Assembly (NCBI RefSeq): GCF_016904885.1
Contig: NZ_JADWYI010000001.1
Location: forward strand, 3,906,001-3,970,000
Source of the DNA: Archangium primigenium
GTDB lineage: Bacteria; Myxococcota; Myxococcia; Myxococcales; Myxococcaceae
DNA: 64,000 nt
Reading direction: 5' to 3'
A program made the position numbers and the translations under genes. The notes under the pieces were generated by a model that saw nothing but the letters and a program-made list of their open reading frames with translations, was not told where the DNA came from and did no database searches. Below, in pieces: positions 16,732-24,958 of the stretch. Numbering within the stretch: the stretch's first letter is position 1; every line of letters begins with the position of its first letter.

Positions 16732-17556
16732 ATGGCCCTGCACACCATCCGTCGTGGTGACACGCTGTCGGCGCTCGCCAAGAAGTTCAACACGTCGGTG
16801 GGCGCGCTGGCCAAGGTCAACGGTATCAAGAACCCGGACCGCATCATCGCCGGGCGCAAGCTGGAGATCCCCGGTTCGCGCGACAGCTTCGAGGCGCGTC
16901 CCACGGGCGGCGCGGGTCGGGCTCCGGCGGCGGGCCGGACGCCGGCGGCGGGCGGCGCGGGTCGGGCTCCGGCGGCGGGTGGCGCCACGGGCGCGGCGCC
17001 GGTGGCGGCCCCGGGCAACGCGGCGCCAGGCAAGGGCGTGACGTCCGCGCAGCTGCGGCAGATCATGCCCACCCTGTCGCAGGCCAAGGCCGACCAGTAC
17101 CTGCCGCACATCAACCGCGCCATGTCCGAGGCTGGCATCAACACGCCGCAGCGTCAGGCCGCGTTCCTCGCGCAGCTGGGCCACGAGAGCGGCGGGCTGC
17201 GCTACATGGAGGAGATCGCCTCGGGCGCGGCGTACGAGGGCCGTCGGGATCTGGGCAATACCCAGCCGGGTGACGGCACGCGCTTCAAGGGCCGTGGCCC
17301 CATCCAGCTCACCGGCCGCGCCAACTACCGCGCCGCGGGCAAGGCCCTGGGCCTGGACCTGGAGAACAATCCCCGTCAGGCCGCCAGCCCCGAGGTGGGC
17401 TTCCGCACCGCCGCCTGGTTCTGGAACAGCCGCAACCTCAACTCCCTGGCCGACAAGGGCGACTTCCGCGGCATCACCAAGCGCGTGAACGGTGGCTACA
17501 ACGGCCTGGCCGACCGCGAGGCCTACTACCGCCGCGCGCTGAACACGCTGCGCTAG
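16732..17556 (+). CDS. LysM-GH19 chitinase/endolysin-like enzyme
   Basis: 274 aa. Residues 3-47 are a LysM peptidoglycan/chitin-binding motif (HTIRRGDTLSALAKKFN ... IIAGRKLEIPG). An Ala/Gly/Pro linker (about 55-100) with an internal repeat follows. The rest is a GH19 catalytic domain, with AFLAQLGHESGGLRYMEE holding the general acid Glu and FKGRGPIQLTGRANYRAAG the conserved substrate strand. No signal peptide or membrane helix is visible, so export would need a non-Sec route or lysis. The enzyme cleaves chitin or, as in phage endolysins, peptidoglycan. No phage genes adjoin it. Confidence 0.87.
   Translation: MALHTIRRGDTLSALAKKFNTSVGALAKVNGIKNPDRIIAGRKLEIPGSRDSFEARPTGGAGRAPAAGRTPAAGGAGRAPAAGGATGAAPVAAPGNAAPGKGVTSAQLRQIMPTLSQAKADQYLPHINRAMSEAGINTPQRQAAFLAQLGHESGGLRYMEEIASGAAYEGRRDLGNTQPGDGTRFKGRGPIQLTGRANYRAAGKALGLDLENNPRQAASPEVGFRTAAWFWNSRNLNSLADKGDFRGITKRVNGGYNGLADREAYYRRALNTLR
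16905..16979 (+). repeat. 45-bp-period tandem repeat in the LysM-GH19 linker
   Basis: A 30-base block at 16905-16934 is repeated exactly at 16950-16979. It encodes the doubled GGAGRAPAAG segment of the linker. Exact identity at DNA level suggests recent duplication, so linker length may vary between strains. Confidence 0.85.
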
Positions 17557-17621
17557 TCGTACGGTAACCCCGGCCCGGACTTCCGCTTGAACTCGCGGGG
17601 CGTCTGGGCTGTATGCGGGGC

Positions 17622-18149
17622 ATGGACGACCTCGTGATCCGCGTGGCACGGCCGGACGATGCGGAGACGCTCTCCGTGCTCGCCCGGACGACGTTCGTGG
17701 AGACATTCGTGGCGGACTTCGGTCTGCCGTATCCCGAGGAGGACCTGGCGCACTTCCTCGAGGCGTCCTACGCCCCCGAGGTCTTCGCGCGCGCGCTCGT
17801 CGACCCTTCCCGGCGCCTCTGGCTGGTCGAGCGCGGCACCCGGGCGCTCGGGTACGCCTCGGCGGGGAACAATGGCCTGCCGCACCCCGAGGCCCGGCCC
17901 GGAGAGCGCGAGCTGAAGAGCTTCTACCTCCAGCGGGAGCTGCAAGGCCTGGGGCTGGCGCCCCGGCTGATGGACACGGTGCTCGCCTGGTTGGATCCCC
18001 AGGGAGGGCGGCGGCTGTGGATTGGCGTGTGGTCCGGCAACGTGCGGGCGCGGCGCTTCTACGCCCGGTACGGCTTCCAGCACGTGGGCGAGTACGAGTT
18101 CCCGGTGGGTCGGGTCCGGGACCGGGAGTTCATCCTGCGGCGCGGCTGA
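17622..18149 (+). CDS. GNAT-family N-acetyltransferase
   Basis: 175 aa. Transfers an acetyl group from acetyl-CoA to an unknown amine. The fold starts with IRVARPDDAETLSVLA. The CoA-binding motif A is ELQGLGLAPRLMDTVL (about 110-125), and motif B is WIGVWSGNVRARRFYARYGF, ending with the usual VGEYEF strand. It resembles the RimI/YhbS-like group more than antibiotic acetyltransferases. I prefer the ATG at 17622 over 17613 because the latter overlaps a possible -10 box (GTATGC, with TTGAAC at 17587). Confidence 0.9.
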   Translation: MDDLVIRVARPDDAETLSVLARTTFVETFVADFGLPYPEEDLAHFLEASYAPEVFARALVDPSRRLWLVERGTRALGYASAGNNGLPHPEARPGERELKSFYLQRELQGLGLAPRLMDTVLAWLDPQGGRRLWIGVWSGNVRARRFYARYGFQHVGEYEFPVGRVRDREFILRRG

Positions 18150-18178
18150 GAAGGGGGACGAGGTATCATCGGGTTCCC

Positions 18179-18982
18179 ATGTTTCCTTCGATCTGGCGCG
18201 GGCCCCTCGGGGTCGTGGCGCTCTGCATGTGCCTCGTGGCGCCGCCTGGCCGGGCCGCCGACGACTTCGACGGCTGCCTCGCGCAGGCGGTCCGACTCTA
18301 CGAGAGCCTCGAATACGAGCACGCGCTCGCCCAGCTGGAGCAGTGCCAGAGCCTGGCGCGGCAGTCCGGTGAGCAGGTGCGGGTCTCCCTGCATGAGGGC
18401 ATCGTGCTGGCGAACCTGGGCCGCTGGGAGCGGGCCCGGAACGCCTTCCGGGACGGGTTGCTGAAGGACCCGGAGGCCACGCTGCCCCTGATGGTGTCGC
18501 CCAAGGTGAAGCGGGAGGTGGAGGCCGTGCGTGCCCGCGTGCGCCGGGAGCTGGGGAGCGCGCGGAGCCGGGAGCCGCGGGCCGAGGTCCCGCCCGACGT
18601 GGCCCCGGCCGGCGATCGACCGGAGCAGACCGTCGCGCCCTCCCTGACGCCCGCGCTGGAGTCGCCCCCGCCGTCGCTCACGCCCCAGGTGGAGGCACGG
18701 GTCTCGCGCCGGCCCGTGTTGCCCTGGGTGCTGCTGGGCACGGGCGTGGTGGCGGGGGGCGTGGGCGGATACTTCGGGGGGATGTCCCGCTCCCAGGTGG
18801 CCGCCGCGCGCGGGGCCTCCCAGCAGTCCGAGGCCGCGCAGCGGCTGGACGAGGCACGGGGCAGTGCGCGCGTGGCCAATGTCTTGTGGGTGGGCGCGGG
18901 AGTCGCCGCCGTGGGCGCGCTCGTGTCGTGGTGGCTGCATGAGGGGTCCGCCGAGACGCCCTCGACTGGAGAGGTGCCATGA
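18179..18982 (+). CDS. Secreted/membrane TPR-like protein
   Basis: 267 aa. A signal peptide (MFPSIWRGPLGVVALCM, cleavage near GRAAD) precedes two TPR-like helical hairpins (LYESLEYEHALAQLEQC; GIVLANLGRWERARNAFRDGL). The charged, Pro-rich middle is followed by two hydrophobic segments (about 183-203 and 235-255). The likely topology is a periplasmic TPR domain tethered to the inner membrane by a C-terminal hairpin. Its TGA overlaps the ATG of the next lipoprotein gene (ATGA), so the two are translationally coupled and probably form one envelope complex. The family name is unknown to me. Confidence 0.8.
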   Translation: MFPSIWRGPLGVVALCMCLVAPPGRAADDFDGCLAQAVRLYESLEYEHALAQLEQCQSLARQSGEQVRVSLHEGIVLANLGRWERARNAFRDGLLKDPEATLPLMVSPKVKREVEAVRARVRRELGSARSREPRAEVPPDVAPAGDRPEQTVAPSLTPALESPPPSLTPQVEARVSRRPVLPWVLLGTGVVAGGVGGYFGGMSRSQVAAARGASQQSEAAQRLDEARGSARVANVLWVGAGVAAVGALVSWWLHEGSAETPSTGEVP

Positions 18983-20880
18983 GGCGTGTTCTTGGCGTGC
19001 TGGCGTGGGTGATGTGGGGCGGACTGGCGTGCACCGTGCCGGAGTTGGCGTCGCTGGGGTCCTTCCCGTGTGACAGCACGAGCGCATGTGCCCCGGGCTA
19101 CGTCTGTGTCTCGGGCCAGTGCGTGCCCCCGGGCGCTGAGCCCGAGCCGGGGACGCCTCCCGGGCCGGGGCCGCAGCCGGAGCCCGATGCGGGAACCGGG
19201 CCGCAGCCGGAGCCCGACGCGGGAACCGAGCCACAGCCGGATGCGGGACCCGGGCCTCAACCCGAGCCCGGGGAAGAGTCACCCCCCACGCTCGCGGTCA
19301 GCGTGCCCAGCCCGCCGAGCAACCCGCCCGCGTCGGGCCGGACGACGTACACGGAGCTGGGGTCGGACGGCCGGGCGCTGTCCCCGGCGTGGAAGCGGGA
19401 TCAGCAGGTGGTCGTGGAGGCGCGCACGAGCGCGTCCGCGCCGGTCGTGTTCGAGCTGAAGGGCACGGACGGGCGGTCGGTGACGGTGGACGGCGTGCCC
19501 TACACGTCGGGCTGCGCGGCGCGCCAGTGCGTCCGGGCGACGCTGCCGCTGTGGAAGCCGCGGATGGATGCCGCGCGAGGCTCGCTCACGCTCGTGGTGA
19601 CGGCGCGCACCGCGACGGGCGTGCCCACCGTGTTCGAGCAGGCCCTGCCGGTGACGCGCTGGAAGTGGGCCTATTCCGTCTTCGACGGCTCGTCGGGCAG
19701 TGGCTCCAACCGCCTGGACGACTCACCCGGCATCGGCGCGAACGGCACGGTGTACGTCACCACCTATTACACCCAGGTCGTGGCGGTGAGCCCCTCGGGC
19801 CGCGCGCTGTGGAACTCGCCGCTGCAGGGGGAGGGGGCGCCCATCCCGAGCGTCCAGGCGGATGGCCGCGAGCTGCTGTACGTGCGCAGCTACGCGGAGC
19901 TCAACGGGAACAGCGGCCACCAGCTCTACGTCTACGATCTGGCGAGCCGGAGCCTCGTGGGCCAATGCCCGTCGCGGCTCAACAACGGACTCTGGTTCGA
20001 CAGCACGGTGCTCGGCACCTCGAATGGCGTGGAGAACGCCTTCGCGGTGACGTACGGCAGCACCGGCGCGATTCTCGCGTTGGGCTCGGGCTCGTCGAGC
20101 CGTCCGAGCGCGTGCGCCTTCGTGCAGCGGGACGTCAAGTCCTCGGAGCGGGGCAACCTGGCGTACCGCGACAACGCCCTCTTCTTCTCCGGTCCGAGCG
20201 CCCGGGTGATGAGCTTCGAGACCCACTCCTTCTATCCCCGCGCGGGCTGGCCCGTCATGTCCGCGAGCGCCTCGGGGGCCAACGGCCTGGCCTTTCACGG
20301 GGACGTGCTCGTCATGGGCGAGGGGGACGCCTCGAGCACCTCCAGCACGGGCGGCATCAGCACCACGTCCACGACGAGCCCGCAGACCGCGGTGATGCGC
20401 TACGCGGGCGGCGCCGTCTCCATGCCGAGCGTGGGCGCGGGCGGCGTGCTGTTCGGCGTGGACGCGCGCGAGGGCCGGCTGGTGCGCATGCCCACGGGTG
20501 GTGGCTCGGCCACGGTCTCCAAGGAGCGGGGACTGGGCAACGACCTGGCGCCCACGCTGGGGCAGGGCGGGCTCGTCTACGCCATGCAGTCGGGCGTCGT
20601 GGGCGTCTGGTCGGCCGCGGACCTGTCGCTCCAGTGGCTCTGGTCCTGGCGGGGCTCCCGGCTCACGGACACCGCGCCGCCGGTGCTCGACTGCACGCGG
20701 GATGAGCAGGGCGTGCCCATCGCCGGCCGCCCCGGCGTGCTCTACGCCTCCCTGTTCAACGAGCTGCACGCGCTCGTGGTGGACAGCGCCGGCCTGGACG
20801 CGGATGCACCGTGGCCCAAGCAGCAGCATGACCAGCGCAACACCGGCAACGCCTCCACGCCCGTGCTGCGCTGTCCGTGA
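18979..20880 (+). CDS. Cys-rich lipoprotein with beta-propeller (PQQ-like) repeats
   Basis: 633 aa. The lipobox is GGLAC. A short Cys-rich module (CDSTSACAPGYVCVSGQC) of a type common in myxobacterial surface proteins follows, then a Pro/Glu/Asp linker with imperfect 10-residue repeats (PQPEPDAGTG; DNA about 19170-19260). From about residue 220 on, repeats of the form GIGANGTVYVTTYYTQVVAVSPSG and LGQGGLVYAMQSGVVGVWSA suggest a PQQ-like or quinoprotein-type propeller. It is probably a surface-exposed scaffold, since no catalytic residues stand out. Coupled to the upstream TPR gene. Confidence 0.78.
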   Translation: MRRVLGVLAWVMWGGLACTVPELASLGSFPCDSTSACAPGYVCVSGQCVPPGAEPEPGTPPGPGPQPEPDAGTGPQPEPDAGTEPQPDAGPGPQPEPGEESPPTLAVSVPSPPSNPPASGRTTYTELGSDGRALSPAWKRDQQVVVEARTSASAPVVFELKGTDGRSVTVDGVPYTSGCAARQCVRATLPLWKPRMDAARGSLTLVVTARTATGVPTVFEQALPVTRWKWAYSVFDGSSGSGSNRLDDSPGIGANGTVYVTTYYTQVVAVSPSGRALWNSPLQGEGAPIPSVQADGRELLYVRSYAELNGNSGHQLYVYDLASRSLVGQCPSRLNNGLWFDSTVLGTSNGVENAFAVTYGSTGAILALGSGSSSRPSACAFVQRDVKSSERGNLAYRDNALFFSGPSARVMSFETHSFYPRAGWPVMSASASGANGLAFHGDVLVMGEGDASSTSSTGGISTTSTTSPQTAVMRYAGGAVSMPSVGAGGVLFGVDAREGRLVRMPTGGGSATVSKERGLGNDLAPTLGQGGLVYAMQSGVVGVWSAADLSLQWLWSWRGSRLTDTAPPVLDCTRDEQGVPIAGRPGVLYASLFNELHALVVDSAGLDADAPWPKQQHDQRNTGNASTPVLRCP

Positions 20881-20904
20881 CGCGGAGCGGGGCGCCCCCG
20901 GGGC

Positions 20905-21867
20905 TCACGGCTTCGGGGGGCGCGGCTTGGACGGGAGCGGTTGGGAGCGCGGCGTGCGGGGGCCGAGCGCGCGCAGGGAGGCCTGCTTGAGCCGTTTCCG
21001 GGCCGCGGGCGCGGACAGCCCCGTGTAGTGCATGGCCAGTGCGAGCTTCACTTCATGGCCGGCCGCCTCGAGCAGCCGCTGGGCGGCCTCGGGCGCCAGG
21101 TCCGTCAGCTCCACGACCATGCGCGCCGCGCGCGCGCGCAGCTTCTGGTTGCTCGTGCGCACGTCCACCATGCGCCCCCGGTAGACCTTGCCCAGGGCGA
21201 TGAAGGCCGTGGTGGTGAGGGCGTTGAGGATGAGCTTCGTCGCCGTGCCCGCCTTGAGCCGCGTGCTGCCCGCCACGAGCTCTGGTCCCGTCGAGGCCCG
21301 CAGCAGGTGATCCACGGCCACGTCCGGGCCCGGCGCGTTGCAGCACACGAGCACGGTGCGCGCGCCTCGGGCCCGCGCGGCCTCCAGGGCACCCTTCACG
21401 AAGGGCGTCCTGGCGCTCGCGGAGATGCCACACACCACGTCCTTCGGGCCCGCGCCGAGCCGGAGCACCGCGGCATGGCCCGCCGGGGCGTCGTCCTCCG
21501 CGCCTTCCACGGCCCGCGTCATCGCCCGGCGGCCCCCGGCGATCACCGCCTGGACCTGTCGGGGCGAGGCGCCGAAGGTGGGCGGACACTCGCTCGCGTC
21601 GAGCACGCCGAGGCGTCCACTGGTTCCCGCGCCGATATAGAGGAGGCGGCCACCCGCCTGGAGCGCTTCCGCCACGGTCCGCGCCGCTCGCGCCAGTTCC
21701 TTCAGCGCGGGGCGGACCGCTCGGACTGCCACTGCGTCTTCTCGATGCAACCGGCGGATGACCTCTTCGAGAGAGACGAGGTCGAGATCCTCCGCTCGGG
21801 GATGCAACTGCTCGCTGGGGGGGAGCGCGTTTGAAACCGGACGCGATCTTCCCTCCCGCGAGCCCAC
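20905..21867 (-). CDS. murQ: N-acetylmuramic acid 6-phosphate etherase
   Basis: 320 aa with a GTG start at 21867, eight bases after the rpmB stop; E. coli MurQ has 298 aa. Homology to MurQ begins at SEQLHPRAEDLD, so the TTG inside that block would be too late. It cleaves the lactyl ether of MurNAc-6-phosphate to GlcNAc-6-phosphate and D-lactate in cell-wall recycling. Visible features are the sugar-isomerase phosphate site YIGAGTSGRLGVLDASECPP with the catalytic Glu, and VEGAEDDAPAG with the second conserved Glu. The C-terminal RTSNQKLRARA and helical GHEVKLALAM blocks are typical. No MurNAc kinase or transporter is adjacent. Confidence 0.92.
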   Translation of the reverse strand: MGSREGRSRPVSNALPPSEQLHPRAEDLDLVSLEEVIRRLHREDAVAVRAVRPALKELARAARTVAEALQAGGRLLYIGAGTSGRLGVLDASECPPTFGASPRQVQAVIAGGRRAMTRAVEGAEDDAPAGHAAVLRLGAGPKDVVCGISASARTPFVKGALEAARARGARTVLVCCNAPGPDVAVDHLLRASTGPELVAGSTRLKAGTATKLILNALTTTAFIALGKVYRGRMVDVRTSNQKLRARAARMVVELTDLAPEAAQRLLEAAGHEVKLALAMHYTGLSAPAARKRLKQASLRALGPRTPRSQPLPSKPRPPKP

Positions 21868-21875
21868 GGCCTGAC

Positions 21876-22067
21876 TCAGGCCGCCTTCGTGATCTTGCCG
21901 GCCTTGATGCAGCGGGTGCAGGCGAGCACGCGCGTGGGGGTGCCGTTCACCGAGGCGCGGATCTTCTGCAGGTTGGGCAGGGTCCGCTTCTTGGTCTTGT
22001 TGTTCGCGTGGCTGACGTTGTTGCCAACCAGCGGCCGCTTGCCGCAGAGGTCGCATTTCCAGGCCAT
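21876..22067 (-). CDS. rpmB: Ribosomal protein L28 (zinc-ribbon form)
   Basis: 63 aa. Large-subunit ribosomal protein. It starts [12 protein letters not shown] and ends with TRCIKAGKI, so both CxxC pairs (CDLC and CTRC) are present. This is the zinc-binding form of L28, whereas E. coli has the Cys-free form. The [13 protein letters not shown] core is diagnostic. AAGGAG lies nine bases upstream of the ATG. No rpmG (L33) gene follows; murQ does. Confidence 0.96.
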   Translation of the reverse strand: MAWKCDLCGKRPLVGNNVSHANNKTKKRTLPNLQKIRASVNGTPTRVLACTRCIKAGKITKAA

Positions 22068-22168
22068 GACTGCTAACTCCTTGAAAACAGGGGCAATTTA
22101 ACGAAAGCCCATCTGAGAGGGGCGGGAACCTACCCACAAACCACTGGAAAATCCAGCCAGATCCGGCC

Positions 22169-23701
22169 TCAACGCTTGAGGACGGGGCGCTTCTTGAGCA
22201 TTTCCTGGATCAGCCGCGTGGCGCGGACGCCGGCCAGCAACTCGCCCTCCAGGCCCAGGCCCGGGAGGACCTCGCGTCCGGCGAGCAGGAGGTTCTTGGT
22301 GGGCGTCTGCTGCTTCAAACCGCTGACCCCCAGGTGCGCTTCCGCGTCGATGAGGTAGTGCGGGTGGGGCATGAGGCGGCTGCCCCGCACGGCGCTCGCG
22401 TCCAGGTAGGGGGCCGAGCGCAGCAGGCGTTTGCCCTGGGTGAAGGGCATGAGGGTGTCCAGGTGGCCGTCGATGCGCTGGGCGAGCGCCTCGAGGTAGC
22501 CCTCGCCCAGGTCGCGCACGCTCGCGGGCACGAAGCCGCCGGCGCACACCACCCGGAGCGAGCTGTCCTCCTTGCCCTCGGCGGAGCGGGCCGGCAGCAC
22601 CTGCACGAGCAGGGCGCCCAACTCGCTGTCCTCGGTGTCCAGCACGACGAGCTCGCCCATGCCCCGGGGCAGGGCCGTCTCGGGCACCACCCAGTTCACC
22701 GCGAAGAGGAAGGACTTGATGGTGGACTGGTCGAGCTGGTCGCTCAGGCCCCGGTGCTTCTTGCGCCCCGTCATCAGGCGGCGCAGGGCGCCCGCGTCCG
22801 TGGCGGAGACGAGGCACGAGGCCCGGTAGAGCGTGTCCGAGCGCAGGAGCTTCACCGCGGAGAAGCGGCTGCCGTCGAAGACGAGCTCCTCCACCACGTA
22901 GGTGTCGGTGTTGCTGGGGCTCAGCAGGTCTCCCCCCAGCTCCTGGAGCCGCTCGAAGAGCAGCTTGCGCAGCCCGTCACGGCCGCCCGGGTAGCGCCAG
23001 GGTGTCTGCAGCACCTGGGACAGGGGCCGGGTGCGCGCCAGGGCGGAGGAGGGGTTGTCCAGGTGGACGGAGAAGGGCCGCAGGCCGCGCAAGAGCCGCG
23101 AGGGGGCGTCCGCGCCGGCCAGCCGCAGGTCGGTCTCCAGGCCCGGGTGGCGGCCCTTGGCGCGCTTGAGGTTCCAGGCCTCCAGGAGCCCGTCCGGGGG
23201 CAGGGGCGGCGCCTCCTTGAAGAAGGCATCGGACGGCTCGTGCTGGTGCGTGGAGGCCGCGAGGTCCGTGAGGATGCGCTCGCCCTCGCCGCCGAACTCG
23301 CGGGCGAACTCGGCGCCGCGGCGGGTCGCGTCGGCGTGCAGATCCACCCGGTGCCGGGGCATCACCAGCTGCAGCTCGGGCACGTGGGGCTGCTGCTGAC
23401 GTTGCAGCTCGGCGGCGAGGCCTACCTCGGCGAAGGCCTCCTCCACGGCGGACATCGTCTTGAGGGACGGGGCGATGAAGGGGGCGTAGGGCAGGCAGTA
23501 GCCGCCGTGCTCGTAGCCGGGCCCGGTGCCGTCGTGCTCCACGAGCAGCACGCCATAGCCGCGCTTGGCCAGCATCACCGCGGCGAGCGCGCCTCCGAGC
23601 TGACTGCCCAGGACGATCACGTCGTAGACGTGCCGGGAGGGGGCCGTGGTCGCGGGAAGTTGTTTGGGTCGGGCGGCGGGCATCGGCATCGCGCCGCGCA
23701 C
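22169..23701 (-). CDS. FAD-dependent oxidoreductase of the phytoene desaturase/carotenoid isomerase type
   Basis: 510 aa. The N-terminal dinucleotide site is DVIVLGSQLGGALAAVMLAKRGYGVLLVEHDG (about 30-60), with the glycine pattern slightly off consensus (GSQLGG). The C-terminal FAD block is LLLAGREVLPGLGLEGELLAG. The length fits CrtI/CrtISO-like enzymes. Those desaturate or isomerise carotenoids, but myxobacteria also have many relatives of unknown substrate, and no phytoene synthase lies nearby. Divergent from a second flavin enzyme across 83 bases. ATG at 23701 or 23689 could start it. Confidence 0.8.
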   Translation of the reverse strand: MRGAMPMPAARPKQLPATTAPSRHVYDVIVLGSQLGGALAAVMLAKRGYGVLLVEHDGTGPGYEHGGYCLPYAPFIAPSLKTMSAVEEAFAEVGLAAELQRQQQPHVPELQLVMPRHRVDLHADATRRGAEFAREFGGEGERILTDLAASTHQHEPSDAFFKEAPPLPPDGLLEAWNLKRAKGRHPGLETDLRLAGADAPSRLLRGLRPFSVHLDNPSSALARTRPLSQVLQTPWRYPGGRDGLRKLLFERLQELGGDLLSPSNTDTYVVEELVFDGSRFSAVKLLRSDTLYRASCLVSATDAGALRRLMTGRKKHRGLSDQLDQSTIKSFLFAVNWVVPETALPRGMGELVVLDTEDSELGALLVQVLPARSAEGKEDSSLRVVCAGGFVPASVRDLGEGYLEALAQRIDGHLDTLMPFTQGKRLLRSAPYLDASAVRGSRLMPHPHYLIDAEAHLGVSGLKQQTPTKNLLLAGREVLPGLGLEGELLAGVRATRLIQEMLKKRPVLKR

Positions 23702-23784
23702 CCTACACGCGTTGCCGGGGGCCTCGCAGCGCTTTCCCGCGCCGGGGTGCCCTTCGGGCGTATCCTCGGGGGCAGGAGGGGGCC

Positions 23785-24951
23785 ATGACCGAGCGGACGA
23801 GGAACGCGGTGATCATCGGAGGCGGCGTGGGGGGGCTGACGGCGGCGCTCGCCTTGGAGCGGCGGGGCTGGGCGGTGGACGTCTTCGAGCAGGCCCCCGC
23901 GCTCAAGGAGGTCGGCTCGGGGGTCATGATCTCGCCCAACGCCATGAGCGTGCTGTTCGCCCTGGGCCTCGAGCAGGTGGTGGCGCGGGGCGTGCCCCTG
24001 ACGCACGTGGAGCTGTGCACCTGGCGCGGGGAGGCCCTGCGGCGCGAGCGCGCGGAGGACGTCCCTGGCACGGACGTGCCCGCGGTGCTCTTCCACCGGG
24101 CGGCGCTGCATGGCGCGCTGCACGCGGCCCTGGGGTCGGGGACGCGGGTCCACCTGGGGGCCCGCCTGACGCGCTTCGAGGAGGACGGGGAGGGAGTCGT
24201 GGCGCGCTTCGAGGACGGACGGGAGGCGCGGGGGGACGTGCTGGTGGGCGCGGATGGCTTGCACTCGGTGGTGCGGGCCCAACTCCATCCGGGAGAGCGC
24301 ATGCGCTACGCGGGCCATCCGTGCTGGCGCGGACTGGCGCGGGGCTTCTCGCATCCGGCGCTGCCCCGGGGGCTGTTGCGCGAGACGCAGGGGCGGGGGG
24401 CGCGCTTCGGCGTGGGGCACGTGCGCGAGGACCTGGTGTACTGGTGGGCCACCGCCGACTGGCCCCAGGGCGAGCCCGTTCCAGGCGGGGACTCGGCCTT
24501 CCTGGCGCGCGTCTTCCAGACGGCGCACGCGCCCATTCCAGAGCTCATCGCGGCCACGCGGCCCGCGGACCTGCTGCGCAACGATCTCCTGGACCGCCCG
24601 CCCCTCGCGCGATGGGGACGGGGGCGGGTGACGCTGTTGGGGGACGCGGCCCATCCGATGATGCCCAACATGGGGCAGGGCGCCTGCTCGGCCATCGAGG
24701 ACGGCGCGGTGCTGGCGCGGACGCTGGAGGAGACGCGGGACGTGGCGGAGGGCCTGCGGCGCTACGCGGCCCGGCGTCAGGACCGGACCCGCTGGCTGCA
24801 AGAGCTCTCCTGGCGCTTCGGCGTCGTCGGGCAGTGGCGCCAACCCGCGGCGGTCTGGCTGCGGGAGAAGGCCATGCGGCTCGCCCCGGCGAGCGCCCTG
24901 CGGCGGCAGTACACGCGGCTGTGGGGCTGGCGCCTGGGGAGCGACGGGTAG
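23785..24951 (+). CDS. FAD-dependent aromatic/prenyl monooxygenase (UbiH/PHBH-like)
   Basis: 388 aa. A group A flavoprotein monooxygenase. GGGVGGLTAALALERRGWAV binds ADP, VGADGLHSVVR is the DG motif, and LLGDAAHPMMPNMGQGACSAIED is the GD motif that contacts the flavin. Such enzymes use NAD(P)H and O2 to hydroxylate or epoxidise a substrate (salicylate hydroxylase, zeaxanthin epoxidase and similar). AGGAGGG precedes the ATG. It is divergent from the phytoene-desaturase-like gene, so both might modify one hydrophobic metabolite; that is inference only. Confidence 0.9.
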   Translation: MTERTRNAVIIGGGVGGLTAALALERRGWAVDVFEQAPALKEVGSGVMISPNAMSVLFALGLEQVVARGVPLTHVELCTWRGEALRRERAEDVPGTDVPAVLFHRAALHGALHAALGSGTRVHLGARLTRFEEDGEGVVARFEDGREARGDVLVGADGLHSVVRAQLHPGERMRYAGHPCWRGLARGFSHPALPRGLLRETQGRGARFGVGHVREDLVYWWATADWPQGEPVPGGDSAFLARVFQTAHAPIPELIAATRPADLLRNDLLDRPPLARWGRGRVTLLGDAAHPMMPNMGQGACSAIEDGAVLARTLEETRDVAEGLRRYAARRQDRTRWLQELSWRFGVVGQWRQPAAVWLREKAMRLAPASALRRQYTRLWGWRLGSDG

Positions 24952-24958
24952 GGCGCGC

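Noticed and set aside
16732-17556. Prophage remnant around the LysM-GH19 gene
   Set aside because: Neighbours are a CotH lipoprotein and an acetyltransferase; no integrase, holin or tail gene is present.
20885-20907. GC-rich stem between the propeller lipoprotein and murQ
   Set aside because: The arms leave almost no loop and the pairing is ambiguous, so I did not list it as a terminator.
22144-22156. CTGGA/TCCAG hairpin between the desaturase-like gene and rpmB
   Set aside because: Five base pairs with no T tract on the relevant side is too weak to call a terminator.
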